Assembly (NCBI RefSeq): GCF_049243985.1
Contig: NC_135384.1
Span: 13,946,501-14,010,500 of the forward strand
Direction of reading: 5' to 3'
Length of the DNA: 64,000 nt
Source of the DNA: Paroedura picta
Taxonomy: Eukaryota; Chordata; Lepidosauria; Squamata; Gekkonidae
Shown in pieces: positions 10,925 through 22,352 of this stretch (position 1 is the first letter of the stretch; each line of letters starts with the position of its first letter). The notes under the pieces were generated by a model. It worked only from the letters and a program-made list of their open reading frames with translations. It was not told where the DNA came from and searched no databases. A program made the position numbers and the translations under genes.

Positions 10925-11872
10925 ATGGAGAATCAGACAGACATCTCTCACTTCATATTGATGGGCCTGACAGATCGACCGGAGGCTCAGAACTTCCTGT
11001 TTGCTGTCTTTTTGTTCCTCTATCTAGCAAGTATACTTGGAAATAGTGCTATTGTGTGTGTCGTGGTGATAGAACGCCGACTTCACTCCCCTATGTATTT
11101 CTTCCTTGGTAACCTATCTTGCCTGGACATTTGCTACTCTACGGTCATCGTTCCTAAGATGCTTGTTGGCTTCCTCTTGGGCCACCGAAAAATCTCCTTT
11201 GTTGGATGCATCATCCAGCTCCATTTCTTTCATTTCCTGGGCAGCAGTGAGGCTCTTCTTCTAGCAGCCATGGCATATGATCGATATGTGGCCATTTGCA
11301 ACCCACTGCAGTATCCACTCATCATGTGCCGAAGAGCATGTGTTCTACTGGCAGCAATGACATGGAGCATGGGATTCTTTCACGCCCTGATGCATTCAGT
11401 CATGACGTCCCGACTGCGCTTCTGTGGCCCAAACATCATTGAACATTTCTTTTGTGATATCAAACCACTCTTGAGACTGTCCTGCAGTAGCATAATACTC
11501 AACCTCAGCCTCCTCAACATTGTCACTGGGACAATCGTCATGATTCCTTTTGTCTTAACTCTTCTCTCCTATCTTTACATCATCTCCTTTCTGTTCCTGA
11601 AGGTTCAGTCTCATAGTGGGAGATGGAAAGCTTTCTCCACCTGTAGCTCCCACCTCACAGTTGTAGGGCTGCTTTATGTGCCAGTGCTGTTCAACTACCT
11701 ACCTCCAACTTCAGGAGATTCGCCACAGAGAGACATGACAGCCACCCTCATGTACAGTGTCGTGACCTCTTTTCTGAACCCCCTGATATATACCCTCAGG
11801 AATCAGGAGATGAAAACAGCCCTGAGGAAAAGCTTGAGTAGGCTACTGCGTTCCGTAAGGATACAAGTATAA
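10925..11872 (+). CDS. Odorant receptor, OR12D-like (copy 1)
   Basis: Class A GPCR of olfactory neurons, 315 residues, intact and intronless. Landmarks: N-glycosylation NQT at 3-5, GN at 39-40 (TM1), PMYFFLGNLSCLDICYSTV at 56-74, TM3 Cys95, MAYDRYVAICNPL at 116-128, extracellular loop cysteines 167, 177 and 187, SY at 215-216, KAFSTCSSHLTVV at 235-247, and PLIYTLRN at 286-293. I chose the ATG at 10925 over 10886. It aligns with all paralogues and sits five bases after a splice acceptor (CTATTTTAG). A 5' non-coding exon is therefore likely upstream. A poly(A) signal AATAAA lies at 12037. The motifs LDICYSTV, QLHFFHFLGSSE and FFCDIKPLLRL place it near mammalian OR12D. Confidence 0.95.
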   Translation: MENQTDISHFILMGLTDRPEAQNFLFAVFLFLYLASILGNSAIVCVVVIERRLHSPMYFFLGNLSCLDICYSTVIVPKMLVGFLLGHRKISFVGCIIQLHFFHFLGSSEALLLAAMAYDRYVAICNPLQYPLIMCRRACVLLAAMTWSMGFFHALMHSVMTSRLRFCGPNIIEHFFCDIKPLLRLSCSSIILNLSLLNIVTGTIVMIPFVLTLLSYLYIISFLFLKVQSHSGRWKAFSTCSSHLTVVGLLYVPVLFNYLPPTSGDSPQRDMTATLMYSVVTSFLNPLIYTLRNQEMKTALRKSLSRLLRSVRIQV

Positions 11873-14800
11873 TGAGAATTTTATTTATCGATGCCGTGTC
11901 CTGGAATAGACAATGAACACAATGGGAAACATTTATTTGTGTGTGTAGAGGGGGGAGGAGCCACAAAGTATGAATATAATTACGAGAAGAGAAACTTTTG
12001 TGTTGGAGAAATGCATGAGGAAAAATATGAAGGAGAAATAAAAACCCAGCCACTACCTATATGGCTGCCCTTGTTCAAAATACCACATGAAATGAGAATA
12101 TGTGTGAATAGCAAAGGAACACTTCAATTAAGCTGATTAGTGCCCTGCTCTAAGTTTCCCACAGAAGATGCAAAAACTGCTTCTTTAAAAAAAAAATCAC
12201 ATGGGGCACTGAGTAGGCACCTTACATAGTTTTAAATGTAGTTGGCATTAAAAATATATATATGATGTGCTGTTTTTAATTTGGCTGTGGGGTTCTTTTT
12301 ATTGCTTTATGATGTTGGACTTGAAACTGCCTTGAAGAAGTAGGGTATATGTGCATTCTAAAAATAAATGAAACCTCTCTGGAAAGAAGCACTATATCTT
12401 GGAGTAACATGTGGGAGAAGCATAAGGGGGAGCAATTGTCTTCATATATAGCTTGCGGCTTCCTTTGAGGAATCAGGGAAGCCCCCCTTCCCTTGCAAAG
12501 TAGCATGGCAATCTAGAATGGTCCTTCATCTGATCCATGAATGCTGTACTTAGCTGTGTCCAAAATTCATTTACAAATAATTAGATATTAATTACTGGTT
12601 CCTAGAAATTTATTAAAGGTCTCAACTGGACTACATGTCTGTCATATTATCCAAGCTCTAATAATACATGTAGATGTTTTTCTAGTACCCAACAGGTACT
12701 CCAAAGGATAGGGGGAAAACATACATACTGCAGGTGGTTTACCCTTTTTCTCTCCTGTTATCTCCCCAATACTTCCCTGCAGCTGGAATAAACTTCATTT
12801 AGAAAAGCAGATGGTTACAATCTACCTGCCCCCACCTAACTGAAGTTTGTGGGAATGATAGACACCAAGAATCATAGGTTTTTTTTCTGCCAGGACCGCT
12901 TTCTCAATCTCCAAAACAGCTATGTATGACTACCAAGGAATTAACAAAGAGAAGTTATCAATCATGGATCATCCACCCCAGGGGTCAAAACCATATATTC
13001 CAGCATCTGACATATTTTAATCTGTTTTTTTTATTCTATATAACTGATATTCTTAAGCGTGAATGTAACTGGGGTAGGGTAGGATAGTCTACACAAGGAA
13101 TTCTAGCTGTAAAGCTTTTGATGTGAGGGAATGTGTTATCTCTCTCCTTGACCTTGGGACAGGAAGCATCAGTTATGTCTTTCTGGTATGGCTATAGGTC
13201 AGCATCTAGAGAGTTTTGTGCCCAAATGGGCAGGTGGGAGGAGCTGAGGTGGTGAAGGTTAAGACAGAACAACAGTTCCTAAGTGTTTAGCCTTAGCAAG
13301 GATTAAGAGATGTTAGCATTATTACATCTTCAATAAAGAGATTTTCTTCTACAGAGTCTGCTTATTGGCAGCAATCAACTGGACTCTCACTCTAGGTCTA
13401 GTTTGGGCTCTACTACCTGGTACGACTCCTTTTTTTGTTTAGAGTTTAAGGACTGCTTCAAAAAGGCAAACCATCTCTGTTCAGCTCTTTGCTTGAAAAC
13501 ATTATGAGCCACCTGTGACTTGACAGTTACTTCCACCAATTAAATAGAAAACACTCTCACATTCCTGCTCAGTGGTATAATGTAATTGGCCCATGGGGTG
13601 AGAAATTCCAGTCTTGTTCAAAGTTGATCAAACCAATCCCCAATCTACCAATGTAGTTGGTCCCAGGGAACTCTTCTGTTGTTGAAAAGTCTAGAAGGAG
13701 ATCATGTAGTTCTTATTTATAGCACTGCATTGGTATCTAGATCTTGGGATTCTTTTATTAGAGCCAATGTCCAGTCTTTGTGTCTAGTAATATGCTCTGG
13801 AACAACATATACTCTTTCAGTCGGAAAGGGAAGGCCTGAACTAAAATCTCTCCTCCACAGATACTTCTGGGTAGCACAACCTGCAAACAAGCCATCCACA
13901 AGAGCAAGACTTACTTTGCCTTCCAAATAATTCAGCAGAGATGCTATAGGAGGGGTATGTCTTATTCAGCATTCAGAGCAATTCCATGAAGAGTGTTGTA
14001 AAGGGGGGGGGGACCAGGAAATGAAGAGAAGGAACACACTGACAACTAGGGATATGAAAATATAGTAGATTTTTAAAACCCATTAGGCAGTTGCTGAAGA
14101 TGCTCCTTAATATATTTCTCATTAAACATGTTCCCTTAAAGGATTTTTAAAATTTTATATTTTTACAACCGTCATTGTAGATATGTCCCTCAATGTGAGC
14201 CAGGTTAAAATGCAGGTAACAACCACTAGTTTAGCTATCTTAAAAATACTTTATTATATTTGTGGAAGACGAGTCTATCACAAGTGATTATCCATTGCAG
14301 CTAAATGGAGCTGCCATGTTCAGATGCACCCTGTGTATGTATATAGACAGATGACCAGATAATTTAATCCCCCCCCTTTTCTCCACAATGTGAATTCCAA
14401 AATGTCTTCTCTATGATAACTCTATAACAGGTTCTGGTTTGAGGGCTTGCTAAAGCTGGCTATTTGGAGATCAGATCTTTTGAACTGATGGGACATGCTT
14501 GGATCCAACGCAAAGCAATCCTGTGAACTCCAAGGGCTGTAAAGAGCATGTTAATAAGATGTACTAATATTATTGGCATGTGTGTATGTGTCTCAGCATG
14601 TTTCTGCTAAAGATCCTCTCAACTCATTAGGATTTTTATCTCCACAATGAGTACAGTTTGTTGCCAACAAGAAGATGCAGAATCCAAATTTTGACTTATA
14701 GGTATTAAATACTTTACTGAGGGACCATGCACTTCAAAAGCATGACAACTCAAAACACAATACATTAATAAATAATAGAATGTTAGGAAACAAGAAAACC

Positions 14801-14944
14801 AGAAAGATAGACCACAAACCATCAAGGAGGCATAATTCCCACCTTTTGTATATTAGAAGTGAATCAGTTCTTATGTGATGGCCAGTTAATGGACTCTGTC
14901 CTTTCTAAAGATTTTAATCAGTATTTGTTTTTATGAAAACAGGG
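11873..14944. other. Intergenic region
   Basis: Mostly unique AT-rich sequence. At about 13050-13430 there is a stretch with an AATAAA followed by a pyrimidine-rich U5-like segment that could be an old solo LTR, but I cannot assign it. No open frame here resembles a protein. Confidence 0.4.
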
Positions 14945-15889
14945 ATGGAGAACCAGACAGAGATGAACGAATTTATCTTACTGGGCTTGACTGATTTCCA
15001 AGAACTTTGGCCTTTTCTCTTTCTTCTCTTTCTGCTGTTCTACCTGGTCACTGTGTTAGGAAACAGTCTCATTGTATTTGTTGTTCTGACTGAACCTTGT
15101 CTTCACTCACCCATGTATTTCTTCCTTAGTAATCTTTCCTGCTTGGACATTTGCTATGCCACTGTCACGGTGCCCAAAATGTTGGCTGGCTTTCTGTCAG
15201 GGCCACAGTCTATTTCATTTAGTGGGTGCCTGGCTCAGCTCCATTTCTTCCACTTCACGGGTAGCAGTGAAGGTGTTCTTCTGGCAGTCATGGCTTATGA
15301 CCGCTATGTGGCTATATGCTACCCTCTGCGCTATGCCATTATTATGAACAAACAGGTTTGCCTGCTTCTTGCAACAGCCACTTGGTCTACTGGATTTTTC
15401 CATGCACTGGTACACACAGTGATGACCTCCCAATTGCATTTTTGTGGCCCCAACCTTGTCCAGCACTTCTTCTGTGATGTCAAGCCCCTCTTGAGATTGG
15501 CCTGTGGGAGCATCCAGCTCAACGTCAGCCTTCTCAACATTGTCACAGGTTTCCTTGTCATGCTCTCTTTTTTCCTCACGCTTCTCTCCTACCTCTACAT
15601 CATCACTTTTCTATTTCTGAAGATTCAGTCACACAAAGCAAGATGGAAAGCCTTCTCCACCTGCAGCTCCCATCTCACAGTTGTGGTTTTGCTCTATGTA
15701 CCTGTGCTGTTCAACTATATGTCCCCCTCCTCAGGAAAGTCACTACAGCGGGAGATGATCTCCACCCTCATGTATAATGTTGGTGTCTCAGTACTGAACC
15801 CCCTGATTTATACCCTGAGGAATAAGGAGATGAAAGAAGCCATAAGGAAAACAGTCAGAAGAATACTAGCAACCAAAATGTGCAATTGA
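14945..15889 (+). CDS. Odorant receptor, OR12D-like (copy 2)
   Basis: 314 residues, intact. Same architecture as its neighbours: NQT glycosylation site at 3-5, LGN in TM1, PMYFFLSNLSCLDICYATVTVPKML, MAYDRYVAICYPLRY at the end of TM3, FCGPNLVQHFFCDVKPLLRLAC in the second extracellular loop, RWKAFSTCSSHLTVV before TM6, and NPLIYTLRNKEMK at the end of TM7. The ATG at 14945 is chosen over 14933. It follows an AAAACAG acceptor directly and matches the paralogues. It lies about 3 kb from copy 1, same strand, and appears to be an older duplicate. Confidence 0.95.
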   Translation: MENQTEMNEFILLGLTDFQELWPFLFLLFLLFYLVTVLGNSLIVFVVLTEPCLHSPMYFFLSNLSCLDICYATVTVPKMLAGFLSGPQSISFSGCLAQLHFFHFTGSSEGVLLAVMAYDRYVAICYPLRYAIIMNKQVCLLLATATWSTGFFHALVHTVMTSQLHFCGPNLVQHFFCDVKPLLRLACGSIQLNVSLLNIVTGFLVMLSFFLTLLSYLYIITFLFLKIQSHKARWKAFSTCSSHLTVVVLLYVPVLFNYMSPSSGKSLQREMISTLMYNVGVSVLNPLIYTLRNKEMKEAIRKTVRRILATKMCN

Positions 15890-16414
15890 ATCCATGTATC
15901 TCTGCTTAGGAATGGGCTGCTCTGAATGCTACTTGAACTGGAGACTTTCTGAGGACTAGAGGTGAGGCATCTGGATCTCTTCCAAAAAGGTGTAGGGTTA
16001 GAACCATAAATGAAATGCAGGTTACTATATTTTCAAGAACAAAGGGTATATTTTTGAAGTGTAAACAAATGAACATACTGTAGATAGGCCGTTAGTATGT
16101 GAAAATAAGTACGGTTGGAAAAGAAACTGGTAGTAGTTTTAAACTTGCGAGGCTGTTTTCATATTACATGAGGACTATTTTATGATCTGTCAAATATCTC
16201 AAATTTCTATGGAGAAATTTTTGTTTGACAGTACATCATAATAGCATATTTTCCTCATCAGAATTTGTTCACAATTTCTGCAATGAGTCCTGTGAACCTT
16301 CTCAGGAACGGGAAGGAAAGTTGCTTCCATTTTGTATGATCAGTATCTAAATTGTTGTATTTTTGCATGTATTTATGATTGTAAAAATTATAGGCACTCA
16401 TCAACAACAATAGA

Positions 16415-16687
16415 ATGACAATTGTAAAAAAAATGCAACAACAAAACCCAGCCCATCCCCAAACAATCTATGTCATAGCCCCTGATAGTTCCTCTGATGT
16501 CAACATGGAATTGCCTGCAAAGGAAACTGAGGCAGCTATCACAGAAGATGAAGAACTGACAGCTATTTCAGGTCCTGCTAATCAGCACTCAGCTCAGCCA
16601 GGAACAAGTAGCAAGGCTTCTGATAAACTTACAGCCTCTGAAACAGAGGCTTCAGAGTCTCCACCCATCATCCCATGCTGTCAGTAG
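16415..16687 (+). other. Open frame of 90 codons, no known relative
   Basis: Encodes an acidic, Ser/Thr/Glu-rich peptide (ETEAAITEDEELTAISGPAN, GTSSKASDKLTASETEASES) with a basic start. Composition alone could suit a disordered tail or a piece of a mobile-element protein. There is no splice or promoter evidence. GC-richer sequence with repeated GACTTCTGGCTTTCTCTC-like phrases follows at 16880-17080, suggesting the whole block is an old repeat. Confidence 0.25.
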
Positions 16688-17394
16688 AGACTTAAAGTTG
16701 CTTTACAACCTAGATGGAAAGTAGCCACCTACAAAGCCGGTGCTGCATGAGAGACTCTGAAAGTGAGTAGTTCCAGAAGCATTCCCATGCAGACTGCAAA
16801 CCTGATTAAAGACTTGGCTGGAAAAAAATGCTACCTGGGAACAGCTTGTGTCTTGTAAGCAGGTATCCTGCTTACATTCCTTGCACCTGACTCTCCCAAT
16901 GACCAGACTAGCAACCGCAACCCTGACCTTGATTTCTCCTTGCTGACAATTTGTTTACATGGCTCCGACTTCTGGCTTTCTCTCTGGACTCTCTTGGCTC
17001 TGCTAACCTTCTGGCTTTTGACTCATGGCTTGTTAAAGACCGTGCTAAAGGACATTCCTTTCAGTGGAGCCCTGTGGCTGCAAGAACTCTAGTTCCAGTC
17101 AGAAACTGTTCTTAACAGCTGCTACAACTCAAGGCCTCTCTCCTGATCTGGCATTGTGCTGCAGGAGCAGCACTCCAGACCTTACATGCCAGCACACTCC
17201 ACCTCCCCTGTTTTAATCACATGCTTTTGAGTGGCAGCTCTCTTATCAACATGTTTGTAGTAATTTTTTCTTTGATTGTTGTTGTAATACTGAATACAAA
17301 TTAGGTATTTTGGAACAAAAAGTGGCCACATTTATTTATAGTTGGTTATAAATGTGAATTAGAAGGATAGATCATGAAGGATCAGTTAATAAGT

Positions 17395-17590
17395 GGCTAC
17401 CAGCCATGGTGGCCAAAGGGAATTTCCTCATTCAAGGGTAGTAAACCTCTGAATGCCAGTGCTAGGAGGAAAAATCATGGGAAGGTCATGGATTCTCTGT
17501 TGGCCCTCCAGAGGAACTGGTTGATCACTGGCACAATTCTATGAGGCACAATTCTAGACTAGATGGACTGCTGGTCTGATTCAGCAGAGG
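17395..17590 (+). repeat. Interspersed repeat, LINE 3'-end-like
   Basis: Contains AGACTAGATGGACTGCTGG and TCTGATTCAGCAGAG, phrases typical of a widespread reptile LINE tail. The same family occurs in the other orientation at about 54905-55130. The family (L2 or CR1 group) is uncertain. Confidence 0.5.
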
Positions 17591-19899
17591 GGGAAATATG
17601 ATGCCTTTTGCAGGGACTTGGAGGTTCTTGTTTGTAGCACATATTCCTTGTATTTATCAGAAGAGGGCATGAGAGCATTGATATGGTGTTTCAAGAGGGG
17701 TTTTGTTGGGCCAAATAAATTTCACAAACAGTCTTCAGTAAGAAAAAAGTTTATGTTTCTTTGGTGAAAGCCAAGAGCTTATTCCAAACTTGCTTGTCCA
17801 AGGCAGTCTTTTATGCAGTTTACCAGGAAAAATCCATCTAAATTGTCTCTCCCATGGCATTTCTGGGCCAGGTTCACACTGTTTTCTCTATATGCCACAA
17901 ACATACAACTTCCATACATTGCATGTGCATTAAAATGAGGTCTACGCCCAACCAGGGGTAGTAATTCTACTATGCTGATAAACCTAACCCAAGTGTCAAC
18001 GTCTATATCTCTTACCTTTACTACAAAAAAACTGGTTCTTACAACAGGGCACCAGGATTCTTAGATTTTATCTAACCTGTTGGTGGTCTAACCCATTTTA
18101 TTGGTTAGCAGGGTGGCATTCTTGCCCATGAATACATGACTCACTTATTTGGCATAAACATGGCTGCAGTCGCTTTTATTATGCCTCCCAAAGGAGCCTG
18201 CCCCCTCAGCTGTCCTGATGCCATAACAAATTCAATGCAAAGAAACTGCACCGTTGATTTCCCAATGTTATAGATAAGCCAAAAACAAAATCAAAATACC
18301 AAAATAATGAGTCTCTCATCCACTCTTATTAGGTATATTAATTACTCAGCTTCTTAGCAATCAGAACAGGTTCCCAGGTGCATTTCTCCCATTTTCTGAT
18401 TCTTTCCCAGTGATTGTTACTCCAAAATCTGTGTTCCACTTAACAGTTATAAATCAAATAAGGTGTATCTCTTGGCTCCAAGTTTTGTTGTCTTGAGGCA
18501 ATTTTACTCCTAGGTGCCTGAGGATCAGCTGTTTGGCAGGGTCTTTAAATACCTCCTCCCAGCTCAGAGCCTGATAAACAGCTGAGTATCAGCTGTTTGT
18601 CAGGCTCTGCATTAATCAGGGAAGCATGCTGGGGAGAAGGCATTAAACAGACCTCAGTCCATTGAAGTGCCTTCCCTTCCAACACAAAGCAGGACACAGA
18701 GCTGATGGTCAGCTGTTCATGAAGCTCTGCATTAAGAGGGAGGGAAATACAATGCCCCCTGCAGGACTCTTCATTCAGTGGGTGCTAATCTGCTGGAGAT
18801 TTCCAGCCCAATGGAAGTATGTCTGCCGTTGGCCAGGGCCTTTTTGGTCTGGGCCCCAACCTGTTGGAAAGAACTCCCAGGAGAGCTAAGGGCCTTGATA
18901 AAGTTGTCAAAGTTCTGCAAGGCCTGTAATACAGAGGCCTTCTGCAAGGTCTTTAGTTGAGGCCAGAGCCAGGAAGATCAGGGGGCTCTTCTCAGGCTGC
19001 ACTAGAAAATCAAGTGAACCCCATATTCCAAAATGGATAGTTTGTCTGGATAGGTTGGATGGGGCATGGGGGAATATTGCCACCTATCTTGTGTCTGGAC
19101 TCTACCTGGTGGTTGGTAAATGTCGGAGGCAGGTGATTTCAGGAACATTTTGCTTTTGACCCATTGCTATCACTGTGCCTGCATCAGTTTTGCATGCCCT
19201 CTTGGCCTATTTGCCCTATGAGATGGGCATCAATTATAGGATAAGGGAGAACGCTTCTTTAGTATAACCTGGGAAATCTATACGTATGAGGCCTGCCCTT
19301 TCTGAGGCTAAACTGTTGAAAAGCAGGATACAAGTCTTTAAAAAATGAATTGATGAGAAAACAAATTATATAAATCATTATGGATGGATGATGATTAGCC
19401 AATTTATTACTTTTCACTTCCCCAAGGAAATCTAACACTTTCCTCAGCTGTTTATATGTAGTGAATGCTCTTCTTTATTCACATTCTCCCAAAGAGACCA
19501 ATTAAAGGCACCATTTCCCTCCATGAGATAATTCCCTACAACAGGAGTGTAATAAAAAGGACTATGGCCCTCTACAAGAATTACTTTTCTTGAGACAATA
19601 CTCACTCACAAATGGGTGTGGCCACAACAAGTGGAGCGACTGTTCTCAGCAGTTAAAAATGCAAGTACAGAGGATAATTCATTTCACGGGCTTTGTCTTT
19701 AAATAACAGGAAAATTATGTATTCATTCGAATACCCCTCAAACCATTTACTAATGAAAATCTGGCTTGTAAAATAAATTATCTTTAGAACTGTAAAGGGG
19801 TAAATGAAGGATTTTTGAAAGCTATGAAAACAGAAGAATGTGGAATGGCGGAAAAAAGAATAGTGTCACAAGGAAAGCAATGGTCTTTATCCAACTATC

Positions 19900-20176
19900 T
19901 GTGGACTTTGCAAATCAGGGCTTCACATTTCAACAAGTAATGGGTTTAAACTACATGTACAACGATATAGGCTAGATATCAGGGAAAAAATTTCACAGTC
20001 AGAGTAGTTCAGCAGTGGAATAGGCTGCCTAAGGAGGTGGTGAGCTCCCCCTCACTGGCAGTCTTCAAGCAAAGGTTGGATACACACTTTTCTTGGTTGC
20101 TTTAGGATGCTTAGAGCTGATCCTGCATTGAGCAGGGGGTTGGACTTCCTGTATGGCCCCTTCCAACTCTGTAAGC
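19900..20176 (+). mobile_element. CR1 LINE 3' end
   Basis: Sense-strand CR1 3' region: TTAAACTACATGTACAACG, GGCTAGATATCAGG, then TGGAATAGGCTGCCTAAGGA, and finally GCATTGAGCAGGGGGTTGGA and TGGCCCCTTCCAACTCTGT. The terminal octamers are lost. Confidence 0.85.
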
Positions 20177-20377
20177 TGCAGCTTTTAAATCTGAGTTTAA
20201 AAAGTGTATTCTGCTCATATTTTTTTGTAGATGTTATCATGTCTTTTCTCAGTCTTGGAGTTATTTCATCTTTATCAACAAAACTGTTCACAATAAGGGA
20301 GTAACCCCTTGTGAAGAAATCTGGTACCAACAAGAAGAAACCACAACATTTATATCTATTTCTATAGTATAATTCTT

Positions 20378-20560
20378 GGATGGCCAAGGCTAACCCAAAC
20401 TTGTCAGATCTCACAAGTTAAGCAGAGCCATTCCCTGTTTGGTAATTGGATGAGACCCCACCAAGGAAGTTCAGGATAGCTGCGTAGAGGATGGCTGAGG
20501 CAAGCCCCCTCTCTTCATCTCTTGCCTTGAAGGTTGTGACTTGATGGCATTTTGCAGACA
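20378..20560 (+). repeat. 5S rRNA-derived SINE
   Basis: The head keeps the internal promoter region of 5S rRNA in degraded form: TTGTCAGATCTCACAAGTTA, AGCAGAGCC, GGTAATTGGATGAGACC. The tail resembles the squamate consensus CTTGCCTTGAA...TGTGACTTGATGGCA. It is far too diverged to be a 5S gene. Confidence 0.8.
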
Positions 20561-21410
20561 TAGCTCTTGGGGTGCAAAGGGGTGCACAGTTCTTGGAATG
20601 CTTGTCAAGCAAATAGATATAGTAAGGGAAGAATAAAATGAAAGTTCAGAATGAAATCTAACAGTTATATACTAAGAATGTTTCAAGAGGGTCTTTTTGC
20701 ACAGGTAATAGGATTGCACTGTACAAAATGGTTTGTAAACATACTTGAATAAATTATTAGGAACTGAGTTCTAAACTTAAATATCTATATCTATCATCTA
20801 TCTAAGTGTCTATCTATCGAAAACTATAAGTAGGATCCCATTATTTCATTTTTGCACCAATGTGTCCTGTTAATACTCATGCTATGTTGCAGTTCTATCT
20901 TTTAGATTTCTGGTTTGTTCCAGACTTCTACAACTCTGGTTCATTATTTATTGAATTCCCATTTTGCTGATGTACTGTCTCACTATTTGGAATCTGCCCC
21001 ATGTCCCTGTGAGAAAGGCAGACTATACATTTATTTATTGGTTTGTTTGTTTGCGTGTTTGGATTTTTATTCTGCCCATTCTTTATGGCTCTGGGTGGTT
21101 TACATGGAACATTGCATAAATTTACATGGAACATTATAACAAACTTTAACATTATACAATTTTCAATAGAACATCACAACATATTGTCGGTAACAATTAT
21201 GACACAACATAGGAGGGTGTCGTATAATAATCAATTATATTTATTGTTCTACAGCAGGTTTTCTTTTTGATGATTTCTCAAATCACATACTTCCGTGTCT
21301 TCATCAGTATCATATATATGTGTGTGTGTGTGTGATAACAATTCCCCCCCCCCACAATGACAGCATCCTTTAATAATAATGCTTGTAAACTTTCTCCTGT
21401 GTTTTTAGTG

Positions 21411-22352
21411 ATGGAAAACCATACAGATGTGAGCGAGTTCATCCTCATGGGCCTAACAAATATCCCTGGGTGGCAAGGCTGCTTCTTCTTTCTCTTCTTG
21501 CTACTCTACTTGACCAGCATGCTAGGAAATCTTACCATTTTGTTGATAACAATGGTTGCACCACAGCTGCATACTCCAATGTACTTCTTTCTTGGAAACC
21601 TCTCCTGCTTGGATATCTGCTACTCCACAGTCACTGTGCCCAAGATGCTGGCTGGCTTTCTCTGGGAGCAACAGAGAATTTCATTGGTAGGTTGTCTTTC
21701 TCAACTCCATTTTTTCCATTTCCTAGGGAGCAGTGAGGCTTTATTGCTTGCTGTCATGGCATATGACCGCTATGTGGCCATATGTAATCCACTACGTTAC
21801 ACTGTCATCATGAGCAAGAAGGCTTGCATCATTTTGGCCATGACTACCTGGACTACTGGGTTCTTTCATGCGTTAATGCATACCATTATGACTTCCAAAC
21901 TGTATTTCTGTGGCCCAAACGTAGTCCAACATTTCTTCTGTGACATTAAGCCCCTCTTGAAATTGGCTTGCTGTAGCACTACACTCAATCTCAACCTCCT
22001 CAACAGCATTACTGGCCTCATTGTTGTCCTTCCTTTCCTGCTTACTTTTCTATCCTATATGTACATCATTTCCTTTCTTCTATTGAAAGTAAAATCCAAG
22101 GAAAGTAGAAGTAAAGCCTTCTCCACTTGTGCCTCACATCTCACAGTGGTGACTCTTTTCTATGCTGGAGCCATCTTGACTTATGTTCCTCCCTCTTCTG
22201 GAGAAATCTTGGAGCAGGAAATGATGGTCACCCTCATGTACACAGTGGTCACTCCCGTTCTAAATCCTTTGATTTACACCCTAAGGAACCAAGAGGTGAA
22301 AACTGCTATTAAGAAGGCAATAGGTCAAACATGCCTTCCTTTGCAAATATGA
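21411..22352 (+). CDS. Odorant receptor, OR12D-like (copy 3)
   Basis: 313 residues, intact. Motifs: NHT glycosylation site at 3-5, MLGN in TM1, PMYFFLGNLSCLDICYSTVTVPKML, MAYDRYVAICNPLRYTVIM, FCGPNVVQHFFCDIKPLLKLAC, RSKAFSTCASHLTVV and NPLIYTLRNQEVK. The ATG at 21411 lies two bases after an acceptor (GTGTTTTTAG). The upstream in-frame ATG at 21357 would add 18 residues not seen in other members and would lie in the intron. AATAAA at 22378 is a likely poly(A) signal only 26 bases after the stop. It is the last member before the recent tandem array. Confidence 0.95.
   Translation: MENHTDVSEFILMGLTNIPGWQGCFFFLFLLLYLTSMLGNLTILLITMVAPQLHTPMYFFLGNLSCLDICYSTVTVPKMLAGFLWEQQRISLVGCLSQLHFFHFLGSSEALLLAVMAYDRYVAICNPLRYTVIMSKKACIILAMTTWTTGFFHALMHTIMTSKLYFCGPNVVQHFFCDIKPLLKLACCSTTLNLNLLNSITGLIVVLPFLLTFLSYMYIISFLLLKVKSKESRSKAFSTCASHLTVVTLFYAGAILTYVPPSSGEILEQEMMVTLMYTVVTPVLNPLIYTLRNQEVKTAIKKAIGQTCLPLQI

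Larger units (their letters stand above)
15890..21410. other. Intergenic region, repeat-rich
   Basis: Longest receptor-free gap between the first and fourth odorant receptors. It holds an unidentified small open frame (16415-16687), a LINE-tail-like repeat (about 17395-17590), a CR1 tail (about 19900-20176), a 5S-derived SINE (20378-20560), a TATC-type microsatellite (about 20785-20822) and a (TG)n run at 21316-21333. Between 17700 and 18960 I saw nothing I can name. Confidence 0.5.

Noticed and set aside
20378-20560. Possible 5S rRNA gene
   Set aside because: Only the internal promoter part is similar, strongly diverged, and it carries a SINE tail.
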